The notes: generated by a model from the sequence alone, not told the origin. A stretch of 64,000 nt of DNA from Verrucomicrobiaceae bacterium (GCA_027491155.1 JAIXWR010000015.1:62001-126000), one strand, 5' to 3'; positions 1-9,532 are shown, counted from the stretch's first letter. A program made the numbers and translations.

Positions 1-1
1 G

Positions 2-1636
2 GTGAACTGGATCGGCGGCCAGCAGGCGCTCACGCCCGACAAGCCGTTCTACGTCTATTTCGCCACCGGCGCCACCCACGCCCCGCACCACGCGCCCAAG
101 GACTGGATCGCGAAGTACAAAGGGAAGTTCAGCGGCGGCTGGGACAAGCTGCGCGAGGAAACCTTCGAACGTCAGAAAAAGGCCGGCATCATCCCCGCCA
201 ACGCCAAGCTCACCCCGCGCCCGGCCGAAATCCCCGCCTGGGACGCGATGAGCGCCGACCAGAAGCGCCTGTTCGAACGCCAGATGGAAACCTTCGCCGG
301 CTTCGCCGAGCACACCGACCACCAGGTCGGCCGCCTGGTCGAGCGCCTGGAGGCGATCGGCGAACTCGACAACACCCTCTTCTTCTACATCGCCGGCGAC
401 AACGGCTCGAGCGCCGAGGGCGGCCCGGAAGGCAGCTACAACGAAATGATGGCGCTCAACGGCATCATCGGCAAAGCCGACCAGATGATGAGCCACATCG
501 ACGAATGGGGCGGCCCCTCGACCTTCCCGCACTTCGCCATCGGCTGGGCCTGGGCCGGCAACACCCCCTTCCAGTGGACCAAGCAGGTCGCCAGCCACTT
601 CGGCGGCACCCGCAACGGCATGGTCATGCACTGGCCGAAGGGCATGAAAGCCAAGGGCGAGATCCGCAGCCAGTTCCACCACGTCATCGATGTCGCGCCG
701 ACCGTGCTCGAAGCCGCCGGCCTGCCCGAGCCGAAGTCCGTCAACGGCGTGACCCAGCGCCCGATGGACGGCGTGTCGATGCTCTACTCCGCCGCCGACG
801 CCAAGGCCCCGGAGCGCCGCAAGACGCAGTACTTCGAGATGTTCGGCAACCGCGGCATCTACCACGAAGGCTGGGTCGCCTGCACCCGCCACTCGATCCC
901 CTGGCTCCTCGTCCCGCTGCCGGCCGTGAAAGACGACGTGTGGGAACTCTACCACGTCGACGAGGACTTCAGCCAAGCGAACAACCTCGCCGCCGAGAAC
1001 CCCGCGAAACTCAAGGAACTCCAGGAAGTCTTCATGAAGGAAGCCCTCCGCAACCACGTGCTGCCGATCGACGACCGCCGCTCGGAGCGCTTCAACCCCG
1101 CCATCGCCGGCCGCCCCGACCTGCTCGGCGGCCGCAAGACGCTGACCGTCTATCCCGGCATGACCGGGATGCTCGAAAACGCCTTCATCAACGTGAAGGG
1201 CGTCCATCACACCATCACCGCCGAGGTCGAAGTGACCGACGCCGCGACCCAGGGCGTGATCCTCGCCCAGGCCGGCTACTTCGGCGGCTGGACGCTCTAC
1301 CTGAAGGACGGCAAGCCCCGCCACGAATACAACTTCTTCGCGCTGGAACGCACCAACATCGGCTCCGAAACCGCGCTCGCCCCCGGCAAGCACGTCATCA
1401 CCTACGAGTTCATTCCCGATTCACCGAAGCCCGGCACCGGCGGCAAGTCGATCCTCAGCGTCGATGGCAAGAAAGTCGCCGAAGGCCAGATCCCGAAGAC
1501 CCAGCCCTTCCTGTTCTCCGCCGACGAGGGTGCGGACGTCGGCCTCGACGGCGAAACCAACGTTTCCCCCGACTACCCGCAGGGCAACAACGCCTTCACC
1601 GGCAAGATCCTCAAGGTCACCGTCGAGCAGAAGTAA
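2..1636 (+). CDS. Arylsulfatase, 5'-truncated by the window edge
   Basis: This is the C-terminal 544 residues of a sulfatase that begins upstream of the window, so the first in-frame GTG at position 2 is not the real start. The catalytic Cys-x-Pro-x-Arg motif must lie upstream. Visible sulfatase features are the histidine-rich ATHAPHHAP segment near residue 25, the metal-ligand motif AGDNGSSAEGG near residue 130, and TKQVASHFGGTRNGM near residue 195. The last ~200 residues form the long C-terminal domain of this arylsulfatase subgroup (FGGWTLYLKDGKP region). It aligns along its whole length with the complete sulfatase that follows, so the two are tandem paralogues. Expected role: periplasmic or extracellular hydrolysis of a sulfate ester. 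Substrate unknown. Confidence 0.93.
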   Translation: MNWIGGQQALTPDKPFYVYFATGATHAPHHAPKDWIAKYKGKFSGGWDKLREETFERQKKAGIIPANAKLTPRPAEIPAWDAMSADQKRLFERQMETFAGFAEHTDHQVGRLVERLEAIGELDNTLFFYIAGDNGSSAEGGPEGSYNEMMALNGIIGKADQMMSHIDEWGGPSTFPHFAIGWAWAGNTPFQWTKQVASHFGGTRNGMVMHWPKGMKAKGEIRSQFHHVIDVAPTVLEAAGLPEPKSVNGVTQRPMDGVSMLYSAADAKAPERRKTQYFEMFGNRGIYHEGWVACTRHSIPWLLVPLPAVKDDVWELYHVDEDFSQANNLAAENPAKLKELQEVFMKEALRNHVLPIDDRRSERFNPAIAGRPDLLGGRKTLTVYPGMTGMLENAFINVKGVHHTITAEVEVTDAATQGVILAQAGYFGGWTLYLKDGKPRHEYNFFALERTNIGSETALAPGKHVITYEFIPDSPKPGTGGKSILSVDGKKVAEGQIPKTQPFLFSADEGADVGLDGETNVSPDYPQGNNAFTGKILKVTVEQK

Positions 1637-1655
1637 GCCCGCCGCGCAACACCCT

Positions 1656-1676
1656 GTGGCGGGAGCGTCCCGCCAC
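1656..1676 (+). terminator. Perfect 9-bp hairpin after the first sulfatase gene
   Basis: GTGGCGGGA and TCCCGCCAC form a perfect 9-bp stem around a GCG loop, 20 bases after the stop codon. The following bases (CTTGTC) are not a proper T-tract, so this may be an mRNA 3'-end stabiliser or a dispersed intergenic palindrome and not a strong intrinsic terminator. Confidence 0.4.
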
Positions 1677-1794
1677 CTTGTCATGACGAGCCGCGCACCG
1701 GCAATTCGATGCACCGCGCTCTTCGGACAGGTTTTGCTCTCGCCGTCCCATGCCGCGCCATGAAAGCTCCCGAATTGTCATACCCCGTCCCCTC

Positions 1795-4128
1795 ATGAAC
1801 TCCACCTTCCTGCGCCTCGCCGCCGCCTCCCTCACCTCAAGCGCCGCGTTCGCCGCGGACTCCCTCGACCGCAGCGTCCTGCCGGTTCCCCAACCGGCCC
1901 GCCCGCTTTACGACGAGCTCGACGCCCGCAAGGCCACCCCGCCTCCGCGTTTCGCCGTCCATGCCCCCCAAGGCGCGCCGAACGTGGTGATCATCCTGCT
2001 CGACGACCTCGGCTTCGGCGCGACCAGCACTTTCGGCGGCCCGATCGCCACACCGACGCTCGACCGCCTCGCGAAAGGCGGCCTGCGCTACAACCAGTTC
2101 CACACCACCGCCCTCTGCTCGCCCACCCGCACCGCGCTCAAGGCCGGGCGCAACCACCACACCTGCAACATGGGCTTCATCACCGAACTGGCCACCGGCT
2201 TCCCCGGCGCCACCGGCGAGATCCCCAACGCGGTGGCACCGCTCGCCGAGATGCTCCGCCTCAACGGCTACAGCACCGGCGCCTTCGGCAAATGGCACGA
2301 GACCGCCTCCTGGGAGGTCAGCGTTTCCGGCCCCTTCGACCGCTGGCCCACCCATCAGGGCTTCGACAAGTTCTACGGCTTCATCGGCGGTGAAACCAAC
2401 CAGTGGGCACCCTTCCTCCACGACGGGGTGACCCAGGTCGAGCTGCCGGAGGATCCCGACTACCACTTCATGGAGGACATGGCGGACAAGTCGATCGCCT
2501 GGATGAAGCACCAGAAGGCGATGACCCCGGACAAGCCCTTCTTCGTCTACTTCGCGCCCGGCGCCGTCCACGCCCCGCACCACGCGCCCGCCGAATGGAT
2601 CGCGAAATGGAAGGGCAAGTTCGACCAGGGTTGGGACAAGATCCGCGAGGAAACCCTGCAACGCCAGATCGCCATGGGCATCGTCCCGAAAGGCACCGCT
2701 CTCGCCCCGAAACCTCAAGCCATCAAGGACTGGGACAAGCTCTCCGCCGATGAAAAGAAGCTCTTCTCCCGCCAGGTCGAGACCTTCGCCGGCTTCCTCG
2801 ACTACACCGACCACCACGTCGGCCGGGTGATCGACGCGGTCGCCGAGACCGGCCAGCTCGACAACACCCTGATTTTCTACATCGCCGGCGACAACGGCAC
2901 CAGCGCCGAGGGCGGGATGAATGGCGTCTTCAACGAATACACCTACTTCAACGGCGTGCAGGAACAGGTCGCCGACATGCTCAAGCACGTCGACCAATGG
3001 GGCAGCCCCGCCACCTATCCGCACATGGCCGCCGGCTGGGCGGTCGCCTTCAACTCGCCCTTCATGTGGACCAAGCAGGTCGCGTCCAACTTCGGCGGCA
3101 CCCGCGTCGGCATGGTCGCCCACTGGCCGAAAGGCATTCAAGCCAAGGGCGAGATCCGCGGCCAGTTCAGCCACGTCATCGACATCGCCCCGACCATCCT
3201 CGAAGCCGCGGGCCTGCCGGAACCGAAGGTCGTCAACGGCACGACGCAGATCCCGATGGAAGGCAAGAGCCTGCTCGCCAGCTTCAGCGATCCCAAGGCC
3301 GCCGCCCGCGGCACCCAGTACTTCGAGATCTCCGGCAACCGCGCCGTCTACCATGAAGGCTGGCTGGCTGGCGTTGTCCACAAGGCGCCCTGGGAAGCTC
3401 AGGCGCGTCACACTCTGGAAACCGATGTCTGGGAACTCTACCACGTCGCCGAAGACTTCAGCTGCGCCACCGATCTCGCCGCGAAGAACCCGGAAAAGCT
3501 CAAGGAGCTGCAAGCCGTCTTCCAAGCCGAAGCGAAAGAACATCATGTCCTGCCGATCGACGACCGCTTCTTTGAACGGATGGACGCCCGCACGGTGGGT
3601 CGCCCCGACCTCATGGGAGGTCGCACGTCCCTGACCCTCGCCGACGGCATGCGCGGCATGATGGAAGCCGCCTTCATCAACGTGAAGAACCGCTCCAAGA
3701 CGATCACCGCCGAGATCGAGGTGCCGGAAGACGGCGGCCACGGCATCATCATCGCCCAAGGCGGCCGCTTCGGCGGCTGGGCGCTCTATCTCAAGGACGG
3801 CGTCCCCGCCTACGACTACAACTTCCTCGGCCTGCGCCGCACCAGCGTCGCCGGCACGGAGAAGCTCAAGCCCGGCAAGCACACCGTCACCCTCGACTTC
3901 GCCTACGCCGGCGGCGGCCCCGGCAAGGGCGGCCTCGCCACGCTCTCGGTGGACGGCGCCAAGGTCGCCGAAGCCCCGCTCCCCATCACCCAGGCCGGCA
4001 TCTTCTCCGCCGATGAAACCGCCGACGTCGGCATCGACCTCGGCACCCCGGTGGTCGAGGCCATCGGCTGCGAGCACAAGTCGAAGTTCACCGGGAAGAT
4101 CCCGAAGGTGACCGTCGCGGTGAAGTGA
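1795..4128 (+). CDS. Arylsulfatase, complete, exported
   Basis: This is a 777-residue sulfatase. The start at 1795 is chosen because it opens directly into a signal peptide (MNSTFLRLAAASLTSSAAFA); the upstream in-frame ATG at 1750 only adds a charged stretch. The active-site motif is CSPTR with Cys108, the residue converted to formylglycine in this family. Metal ligands are visible in VVIILLDDLGFG and in IAGDNGTSAEGG, and GAFGKWHE and VHAPHHAP supply further conserved active-site residues. A long C-terminal domain (from about residue 600) ends with KVTVAVK. It should cleave sulfate esters in the periplasm after maturation by a formylglycine-generating or anaerobic maturase, which is not in the window. 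The substrate cannot be read from sequence. Confidence 0.95.
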   Translation: MNSTFLRLAAASLTSSAAFAADSLDRSVLPVPQPARPLYDELDARKATPPPRFAVHAPQGAPNVVIILLDDLGFGATSTFGGPIATPTLDRLAKGGLRYNQFHTTALCSPTRTALKAGRNHHTCNMGFITELATGFPGATGEIPNAVAPLAEMLRLNGYSTGAFGKWHETASWEVSVSGPFDRWPTHQGFDKFYGFIGGETNQWAPFLHDGVTQVELPEDPDYHFMEDMADKSIAWMKHQKAMTPDKPFFVYFAPGAVHAPHHAPAEWIAKWKGKFDQGWDKIREETLQRQIAMGIVPKGTALAPKPQAIKDWDKLSADEKKLFSRQVETFAGFLDYTDHHVGRVIDAVAETGQLDNTLIFYIAGDNGTSAEGGMNGVFNEYTYFNGVQEQVADMLKHVDQWGSPATYPHMAAGWAVAFNSPFMWTKQVASNFGGTRVGMVAHWPKGIQAKGEIRGQFSHVIDIAPTILEAAGLPEPKVVNGTTQIPMEGKSLLASFSDPKAAARGTQYFEISGNRAVYHEGWLAGVVHKAPWEAQARHTLETDVWELYHVAEDFSCATDLAAKNPEKLKELQAVFQAEAKEHHVLPIDDRFFERMDARTVGRPDLMGGRTSLTLADGMRGMMEAAFINVKNRSKTITAEIEVPEDGGHGIIIAQGGRFGGWALYLKDGVPAYDYNFLGLRRTSVAGTEKLKPGKHTVTLDFAYAGGGPGKGGLATLSVDGAKVAEAPLPITQAGIFSADETADVGIDLGTPVVEAIGCEHKSKFTGKIPKVTVAVK

Positions 4129-4174
4129 TCTCCTCCAACAGTCCTTGCGAAAAACCAACCCACCACCAAACACC

Positions 4175-4969
4175 ATGAAACCATGGCTCCCGCTGCTTTC
4201 CGCCTCCGTCCTCGCGACTTCGACGCCCGCCTTCGCGCAAGAGCCCGCAACCGCCGAACCCAAGGTGCTGGCCGACGGTGCCGGCGCCAAATCCAAGCGG
4301 GTCGACAACCTTCACCAGGCGCGGTTCATCGAGATCTTCCTCGCCGCCCGCGAAGCGAAAACAGGGAGTTTGGTCGCCGCCTGCTACAACACCTTGTTCA
4401 CGCCCGCGGGCATCCCGGCGTCGAAAGACACCGCCCCGCAGGCGCTGGTCGAGGGGCTCGACTTCGACAAGATGAAAGCCGAATTCGGTGTTCTCAACGC
4501 ATCGTTGAACGGCCCGAAACTCTGGCTGCCCAATTGGACCGAAATCGAAACCGGCGTCGAGCGGGACTTCAATGGCATCAAGGCCGTCTGGGTCGCCCAA
4601 CTGAACATGGGCGACAACAAGGGCGGCGTGGGGGAAACCACGCCCTACGAACCCGTGACCATCGCCCGGAAGAGCGGGCTGGGCTGGGACAAGGGAACCA
4701 AGGTGGCCTTGCTCGACGCGCCGGATGGCAACACCTGGATCATGAAAGGATTCCAACTCGGGCTCAAGCCGCAGCACACCTACGATGAATTCCTTGCCGC
4801 GGGAGGCAGCCAGTTCAAGAAGCTGCCTGCCGGCTGGAAGTTCCGGGTCATCACGCTCGAAAAGGATCTCATCGAGAAGCCGGAAGGCGGCGTGGCCACC
4901 ATCATGGCGGACGAGTTTTTCAACGTTTACGACAAGACCGGCCCGGGAATGAGCAACTACAAGCCCTAA
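4175..4969 (+). CDS. Exported protein of unknown function in the DUF1254/sulfatase cluster
   Basis: A 264-residue protein. The start at 4175 gives a clean signal peptide ending at AFA-QEP; an upstream in-frame ATG at 4145 lacks one. No family is recognised with certainty. The mature part has an N-terminal helical stretch (VDNLHQARFIEIFLAAREAK), a segment reading LWLPNWTEIETGVERDFNGIKAVWVAQLNMG, and a C-terminal part with FRVITLEKDLIEKPEGGVATIMADEF. It lies between a sulfatase and a DUF1254 gene on the same strand, 12 bases before the latter, so co-transcription is likely. A periplasmic location is inferred from the signal peptide. Function unknown. Confidence 0.85.
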   Translation: MKPWLPLLSASVLATSTPAFAQEPATAEPKVLADGAGAKSKRVDNLHQARFIEIFLAAREAKTGSLVAACYNTLFTPAGIPASKDTAPQALVEGLDFDKMKAEFGVLNASLNGPKLWLPNWTEIETGVERDFNGIKAVWVAQLNMGDNKGGVGETTPYEPVTIARKSGLGWDKGTKVALLDAPDGNTWIMKGFQLGLKPQHTYDEFLAAGGSQFKKLPAGWKFRVITLEKDLIEKPEGGVATIMADEFFNVYDKTGPGMSNYKP

Positions 4970-4981
4970 CAGGAGCTTCGC

Positions 4982-6406
4982 ATGAACCGTCTTCCCCGCC
5001 TCCTCACGGCAAGCATCGCCGCAATCACCATCACGACGAATCCCTGCACCGCCCAGGTCGACGCGCCTTCGGCCGACGAGGTGAAGGCCATCGCCGGGGA
5101 TGCCTACGCCTACGGCCTGCCGCTCGTCATGGCCTACACCGCCAGCTACGAGTTCTGGCTGAACAAGGCGTCCTCGCAGTACAAGAGCCCGATCGGACAG
5201 CTCGTGCACAGCCGCCGCGTCTTCACCTACGAGGACACCGCGGTCATCGTGCCGAACAGCGACACCCCGTATTCGTTCATCTGCCTCGACCTCCGCGCGG
5301 AGCCCCACGTGGTCTCGGTGCCGGAGGTGGAAAAGGAGCGCTATTACTCGATCCAGTTCGTCGATTGGAACACCTTCAACTACGGCTACGTCGGCAGCCG
5401 CGCGACGGGAAATCAGGCGGGCGACTACCTCGTGGCGGGGCCGGACTGGAAGGGCGAGGTTCCCGCCGGCATCAAGGGTGTCCTGCGTGCCACCTCACAG
5501 TTCACCATCGCCATCTTCCGCACCCAGCTCTTCGGGCCGGACGACATGCCGAATGTGGCGAAAGTCCAGGACGGCTACCAGGTGAAGCCGCTCTCCACCT
5601 TCCTCAAGCAGCCCGCGCCGCCCGCCGCTCCCGCGATCGACTTCCCCGAGAGCAACGAACAGCTCGCCAAGGCGAAATTCTTCGAACTGCTGGAGTTCGT
5701 CATGCAGCTCTCCCCGCCCGGTCCCGAGGAAACCGAGATCCGCGCCAAGCTCGCAAGCATCGGCATCGGATCCGGCAAGAAATTCAGCTTCAAGGATCTC
5801 CGGCCCGCCCACAAGGCCGCGGCCCTCGAAGGCGTGAAGGCCGGCATGGCCAAAGTGCAGGAACGGGCCAACAGCATCGGCAAACGCATCAACGGTTGGC
5901 AGGTGGGCTCGGCCTTCGGCGACCGTGATCTTTACAAGGGCGACTGGCTGCTCCGCGCCGCCGCCGCCCAGGCCGGCATCTTCGGCAACACCGCCGGGGA
6001 AGCCGTCTATCCGATGACCCGCTGGCTGCCCGACGGCGAAGTCATCGACACCGGAAAACACAACTACACCCTCACCTTTCCCGCAGGGCAATTCCCTCCG
6101 GCCCATGCCTTCTGGTCGGTCACGATGTACGACGGCAAGAGCCAGCTCCTGATCAAGAACCCGATCAACCGCTACCTCATCAATTCCCCCATGCTTCCCG
6201 GCATGAAGAAGAACGACGACGGCTCGGTCACGCTCTACATCCAGAAGGACAGCCCCGGCGCGGACAAGGAAGCCAACTGGCTGCCGGCGCCGGACGGCCC
6301 GGTTTACATGGTCATGCGCCTCTACTGGCCGAAAACGGAGGCCCCATCCATCCTGCCGCCCGGCGAAGGATCGTGGAAGCCGCCGGGCATCCAAAAGGCC
6401 GACTGA
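4982..6406 (+). CDS. DUF1254/DUF1214 domain exported protein
   Basis: A 474-residue protein with an N-terminal signal peptide (about residues 1-26) and the two-part architecture of the DUF1254 family. The N-terminal DUF1254 part (about 33-165) contains AYAYGLPLVMAY and VPNSDTPYSF. The C-terminal DUF1214 part (about 330-455) contains AHAFWSVTMYDG, INRYLINSPML and DGPVYMVMRLYWP. An AGGAG Shine-Dalgarno sequence lies 6 bases before the ATG. The biochemical function of this family is not established, although it is widespread in environmental Gram-negatives near lipid or xenobiotic genes. It is paralogous to the N-terminal half of the protein at 9526. Confidence 0.9.
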   Translation: MNRLPRLLTASIAAITITTNPCTAQVDAPSADEVKAIAGDAYAYGLPLVMAYTASYEFWLNKASSQYKSPIGQLVHSRRVFTYEDTAVIVPNSDTPYSFICLDLRAEPHVVSVPEVEKERYYSIQFVDWNTFNYGYVGSRATGNQAGDYLVAGPDWKGEVPAGIKGVLRATSQFTIAIFRTQLFGPDDMPNVAKVQDGYQVKPLSTFLKQPAPPAAPAIDFPESNEQLAKAKFFELLEFVMQLSPPGPEETEIRAKLASIGIGSGKKFSFKDLRPAHKAAALEGVKAGMAKVQERANSIGKRINGWQVGSAFGDRDLYKGDWLLRAAAAQAGIFGNTAGEAVYPMTRWLPDGEVIDTGKHNYTLTFPAGQFPPAHAFWSVTMYDGKSQLLIKNPINRYLINSPMLPGMKKNDDGSVTLYIQKDSPGADKEANWLPAPDGPVYMVMRLYWPKTEAPSILPPGEGSWKPPGIQKAD

Positions 6407-6434
6407 TCGACTTCATCTCCTCGCCCCCGGAAAC

Positions 6435-6947
6435 ATGAGCATCCAGGAAAAACTGAAACACGAACTGAAGGCGGTGGTCCTGGTGACGCTCTTTTTCGCC
6501 GCGTGGTTGGGAGTCCTGATGGGGCTCAAGGTTCTCATCCTTGAGGACTATCAGATCCGTTTCGGCAGCGTCTCCGCGGTGCTCATCGGCGCCTTGATCC
6601 TCGCGAAGGTCGTGCTGATTCTGGAACACGTTTCCCTCGGTTCGTGGCTGCGGAATCAGCCCGTTCTGGTGGACGTGATCCTGCGCACCCTCCTCTACGC
6701 GTTCGGCACCTTGGTCGTGATCCTGTTGGAGAAAGCGTTCGAATCGCGGCACGAGGAGGGTGGCTTGGGCCCCGCCCTGATGAAGGTCTTCCAACACCGC
6801 GACATGCCGCACGTTTGGGCGAACACGATCTGTGTGACGGGTGCCTTGCTCTTCTACAATCTGCTCTCCGCCCTCAACCGTCACCTCGGAACCGGCGGAC
6901 TGGCACGGGTGTTCCTGTCACCGCCCGGGAACACCAGGACCTCCTGA
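6435..6947 (+). CDS. Small integral membrane protein
   Basis: A 170-residue protein with four predicted membrane segments: about 14-32 (AVVLVTLFFAAWLGVLMGL), 48-68, 80-100 (ILRTLLYAFGTLVVILLEKAF) and 126-146. It has no signal peptide and no recognisable enzymatic motif. It sits between the DUF1254 gene and the sensor kinase on the same strand, with a 28-base gap upstream. The family is not recognised; it resembles small four-helix inner-membrane proteins found in such clusters. Its position suggests co-expression with the exported proteins before it. Confidence 0.75.
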   Translation: MSIQEKLKHELKAVVLVTLFFAAWLGVLMGLKVLILEDYQIRFGSVSAVLIGALILAKVVLILEHVSLGSWLRNQPVLVDVILRTLLYAFGTLVVILLEKAFESRHEEGGLGPALMKVFQHRDMPHVWANTICVTGALLFYNLLSALNRHLGTGGLARVFLSPPGNTRTS

Positions 6948-7017
6948 AGCCGGATGTTTCCGCTTCAGACGCAAGTGTCTTCACCTCGCGGATCAGCCAT
7001 GCTCTAGCAGATTTCCC

Positions 7018-8847
7018 ATGAATCCAACGACCGTCATCTGGTCCGCCGCCGCGGCGTCCTGCGTGACTCTCGCAATGGTTCATCTGCTCTCGTGGTGCTG
7101 GAACCGCGAATCGAAGGCAAGCCTGTGGTTCGCGGGCACGGCCCTGTCCGTGGCCCTGTTGGCCTGCATCGAGTCCGCCATGATGCGCGCTCAGGAGCCG
7201 GCCGGGTTCCTTGCGCTGCACCGCTGGGGACATGTCGCTTTCTTTGTCATCATCCTCTGCATCGTCGGCTTCGTGCAGTCCTACTACCGCACCGGACGCT
7301 GGTGGCTGGTCTGGAGCTTGATCGGATTGCGGCTGTTGATCCTCGTGCTGGCGTTCGTCCCCGGCCCGACCTTCAACTTCCGGGAAATCACGGCCATGGA
7401 GCCGGTGGTGTTCCTGGGGGAAACCGTCATGACCCCCAGGGGAACCCCGACACCCTGGGAGTTCCTCGGCAACGCAAGCGGCATTCTGCTCCTTGCCTTT
7501 GTGATCGACGCGGCCGTTCGCCTGCAGCGCCGGGATGACAGCGGCGAAAAGCGGCGCACTCCGGTGATGGCGGTCGGGGTGGTGCTCTTCATCCTGTCTT
7601 GCACGGTCAACGGAGTCCTCATCCACCAGGGCAAGGCGCAGGTTCCGTATTTCATCACCCTCTCGTTCCTCTTCGTGATCGCGGCGATGAAGTTCGAACT
7701 GAGCCGCGACATGCTTCACGCCGCGCGTCTCGCCGCCGAGGTCCGCGAAAACGCCGAGAGCATGCGCCTCGCCGCAGGTGCCGGTGAACTGGCTCTCTGG
7801 AGATGGGATATTCCCCGCGACAGGATCTGGGTCAGTCCGGGCGGGCGCGAACTTTATGGAATTCCGTCCGAACAAGCGATCGGCATCCAAAGCGTTCTCG
7901 ACACACTCCACGAAGACGACCGGGAAACGGTCTCCGAGCTGATCACACGGGCGTTTGCCGGGAGCGGAGCGTTCCAAGCGGTTTACCGGGTGAAGACCTC
8001 TCGAGAGGTGCCGCGCTGGATCAGCGCGCGCGGGAAAACCGAATTCGCGCCAAACGGTGAACCGGTCCGCATGCGCGGGGTTTCCGTCGATATCACCAGT
8101 CGCATCCTGGCCGAACAGGATGCGGCCCGGCATCGGGATGAACTCGCCCACCTCTCGCGGGTCACCACCTTGAACGAGCTCTCCGGCTCGCTGGCCCACG
8201 AGATCTATCAACCGCTGGCGATCATCCTCAGCAACGCCCAAGCCGCCCAGCGCCTGCTCGCCCGGACCCCTCCCGACCTCGATGAGGTGCGGGAGATCCT
8301 CGTGGATATCGTCGATGAGGACCTGCGTGCCGGGCAAGTGATCGAGCGCCTCCGCTCCCTGTTCAAGCGCGGCCAGACGAAAACGACGCCCGTCTTCCTG
8401 AATGAGATCGTCGATGAAGCCGTGGCCCTCGCCCACCACAATCTGGCCGCCCGCGGGGTTACCACTAAAGTTTCCATGCCTTCCGGACTGCCGCAGGTGA
8501 TGGGCGACCGCATTCAACTTCAGCAGGTGCTGCTCAACCTGCTGCTCAACGCGGCCGACGCCATGTCCCTCCAGGCACCCGAAACACGCCACATCCATCT
8601 TTCCACGGCACGATCCGGCGACTCCGTCCGCCTGACCGTCAGGGATGAAGGCCCGGGACTACCGGACGATGTCGAAAAAATCTTCCAGCCTTTCAACACC
8701 TCCAAACCCGGCGGTCTTGGCCTCGGTCTTGCTATCAGCCGTTCCATCGTCGCCGCGCATGGCGGCCGCATTTGGGCCGAAAACCCTCCCGCACGGGGCG
8801 CGGTTTTCCACATTGAGATTCCGGCGACGAACCTTGAAGCCGCATGA
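7018..8847 (+). CDS. Membrane-anchored PAS sensor histidine kinase
   Basis: A 609-residue kinase. The ATG at 7018 is preferred over an upstream in-frame ATG because it begins right before the first membrane helix. Residues 1-230 hold about seven hydrophobic helices. They are followed by a PAS domain (about 250-365, with ELALWRWDIPRDRIWVS and the PAC-like RMRGVSVDITSR). Next comes a dimerisation/phosphoacceptor region with LAHEIYQPLAII (His394), then an HATPase domain (N-box LLLNAADAM, G-boxes DEGPGLPDD and GGLGLGLAIS). Family members usually read HEINQPL; here Asn is replaced by Tyr. Its stop overlaps the response regulator start (ATGA), so the two form a pair. It probably senses an envelope or membrane signal for the surrounding cluster. 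Confidence 0.93.
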   Translation: MNPTTVIWSAAAASCVTLAMVHLLSWCWNRESKASLWFAGTALSVALLACIESAMMRAQEPAGFLALHRWGHVAFFVIILCIVGFVQSYYRTGRWWLVWSLIGLRLLILVLAFVPGPTFNFREITAMEPVVFLGETVMTPRGTPTPWEFLGNASGILLLAFVIDAAVRLQRRDDSGEKRRTPVMAVGVVLFILSCTVNGVLIHQGKAQVPYFITLSFLFVIAAMKFELSRDMLHAARLAAEVRENAESMRLAAGAGELALWRWDIPRDRIWVSPGGRELYGIPSEQAIGIQSVLDTLHEDDRETVSELITRAFAGSGAFQAVYRVKTSREVPRWISARGKTEFAPNGEPVRMRGVSVDITSRILAEQDAARHRDELAHLSRVTTLNELSGSLAHEIYQPLAIILSNAQAAQRLLARTPPDLDEVREILVDIVDEDLRAGQVIERLRSLFKRGQTKTTPVFLNEIVDEAVALAHHNLAARGVTTKVSMPSGLPQVMGDRIQLQQVLLNLLLNAADAMSLQAPETRHIHLSTARSGDSVRLTVRDEGPGLPDDVEKIFQPFNTSKPGGLGLGLAISRSIVAAHGGRIWAENPPARGAVFHIEIPATNLEAA

Positions 8848-9473
8848 GCGCCGAACCCGATACCATCTACATCGTCGATGACGAACCCGGGATGCGTAAA
8901 GCCCTTTGCCGACTCCTGCGGGCGGAAGGCTTCGACGCCCGCGCCTTCGCATCGCCTCGCGAGTTCCTTGCCGGATACGACGCGCAAACCATCGCCTGCC
9001 TGCTTCTGGATGTCGCCATGCCCGAACTGGACGGCATGGAATTCCAGCAAATCCTCGCACAGCGCGGCCTGCGAATCCCAATCGTATTTCTCACCGCTCA
9101 CGGTGACATCCCGATGAGCGTGCGTGCCGTCAAGGCGGGCGCCACCGATTTCCTCACCAAACCCGTGAACGACGCCGACCTGCTGCGTGCCGTTCGCGCG
9201 GCATTGAAAACCGCAGCCAGACTCGCGGCGGAACAATGGGCACACAAGGCGCTCGCCACGCGCCACGCCACGCTTACCCCGCGGGAGAAGGAGGTCATGG
9301 CCCTGGTGGTCAAAGGCATGCTCAACAAGCAGATCGCCGCCCACTTCGGGACGGGAGAGCAGAACATCAAGATCCACCGCAGCCGCGTGATGGCAAAAAT
9401 GGGCGTCCTGTCGCTCGCCGATCTGGTGCGGGCCGCGGAGCGGCTGGAGGGCGGGAACTCGGCAGGCGTTTAA
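8844..9473 (+). CDS. FixJ/NarL-type response regulator
   Basis: A 209-residue two-domain regulator. The receiver domain (1-125) has the acidic pair DDE near the N-terminus, the phosphoacceptor Asp56 in LLLDVAMPELDGM, Thr in VFLTAHGD and Lys in DFLTKPV. The C-terminal LuxR-type helix-turn-helix reads LTPREKEVMALVVKGMLNK, then QNIKIHRSRVMAKMGV. It overlaps the kinase stop codon by 4 bases, so translation is coupled. The next gene downstream is a DUF1254 protein whose start codon lies in a palindrome (9518-9532), a plausible but unproven target site. Confidence 0.95.
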   Translation: MSAEPDTIYIVDDEPGMRKALCRLLRAEGFDARAFASPREFLAGYDAQTIACLLLDVAMPELDGMEFQQILAQRGLRIPIVFLTAHGDIPMSVRAVKAGATDFLTKPVNDADLLRAVRAALKTAARLAAEQWAHKALATRHATLTPREKEVMALVVKGMLNKQIAAHFGTGEQNIKIHRSRVMAKMGVLSLADLVRAAERLEGGNSAGV

Positions 9474-9517
9474 CCAAGGTCTAATGGCGGCGCGCGGCGA
9501 TGAGTGATAAAGAAAGC

Positions 9518-9532
9518 GACTCAAAATGAGTC
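9518..9532 (+). promoter_or_regulatory. Palindrome overlapping the start codon of the large DUF1254 gene
   Basis: GACTCA-AAA-TGAGTC forms a perfect 6-bp inverted repeat whose loop contributes the A of the ATG at 9526. An outer pair, TGAGT at 9501-9505 and ACTCA at 9537-9541, surrounds it. No clear Shine-Dalgarno sequence precedes the ATG. It could be an operator or an mRNA hairpin that hides the start codon. Confidence 0.35.

Noticed and set aside
1837-4308. Long antisense open frame (823 codons) opposite the complete sulfatase
   Set aside because: High-GC codon bias keeps the opposite strand open. The translation is Gly/Asp/Val-rich with no domain, and the sense strand is an unambiguous sulfatase.
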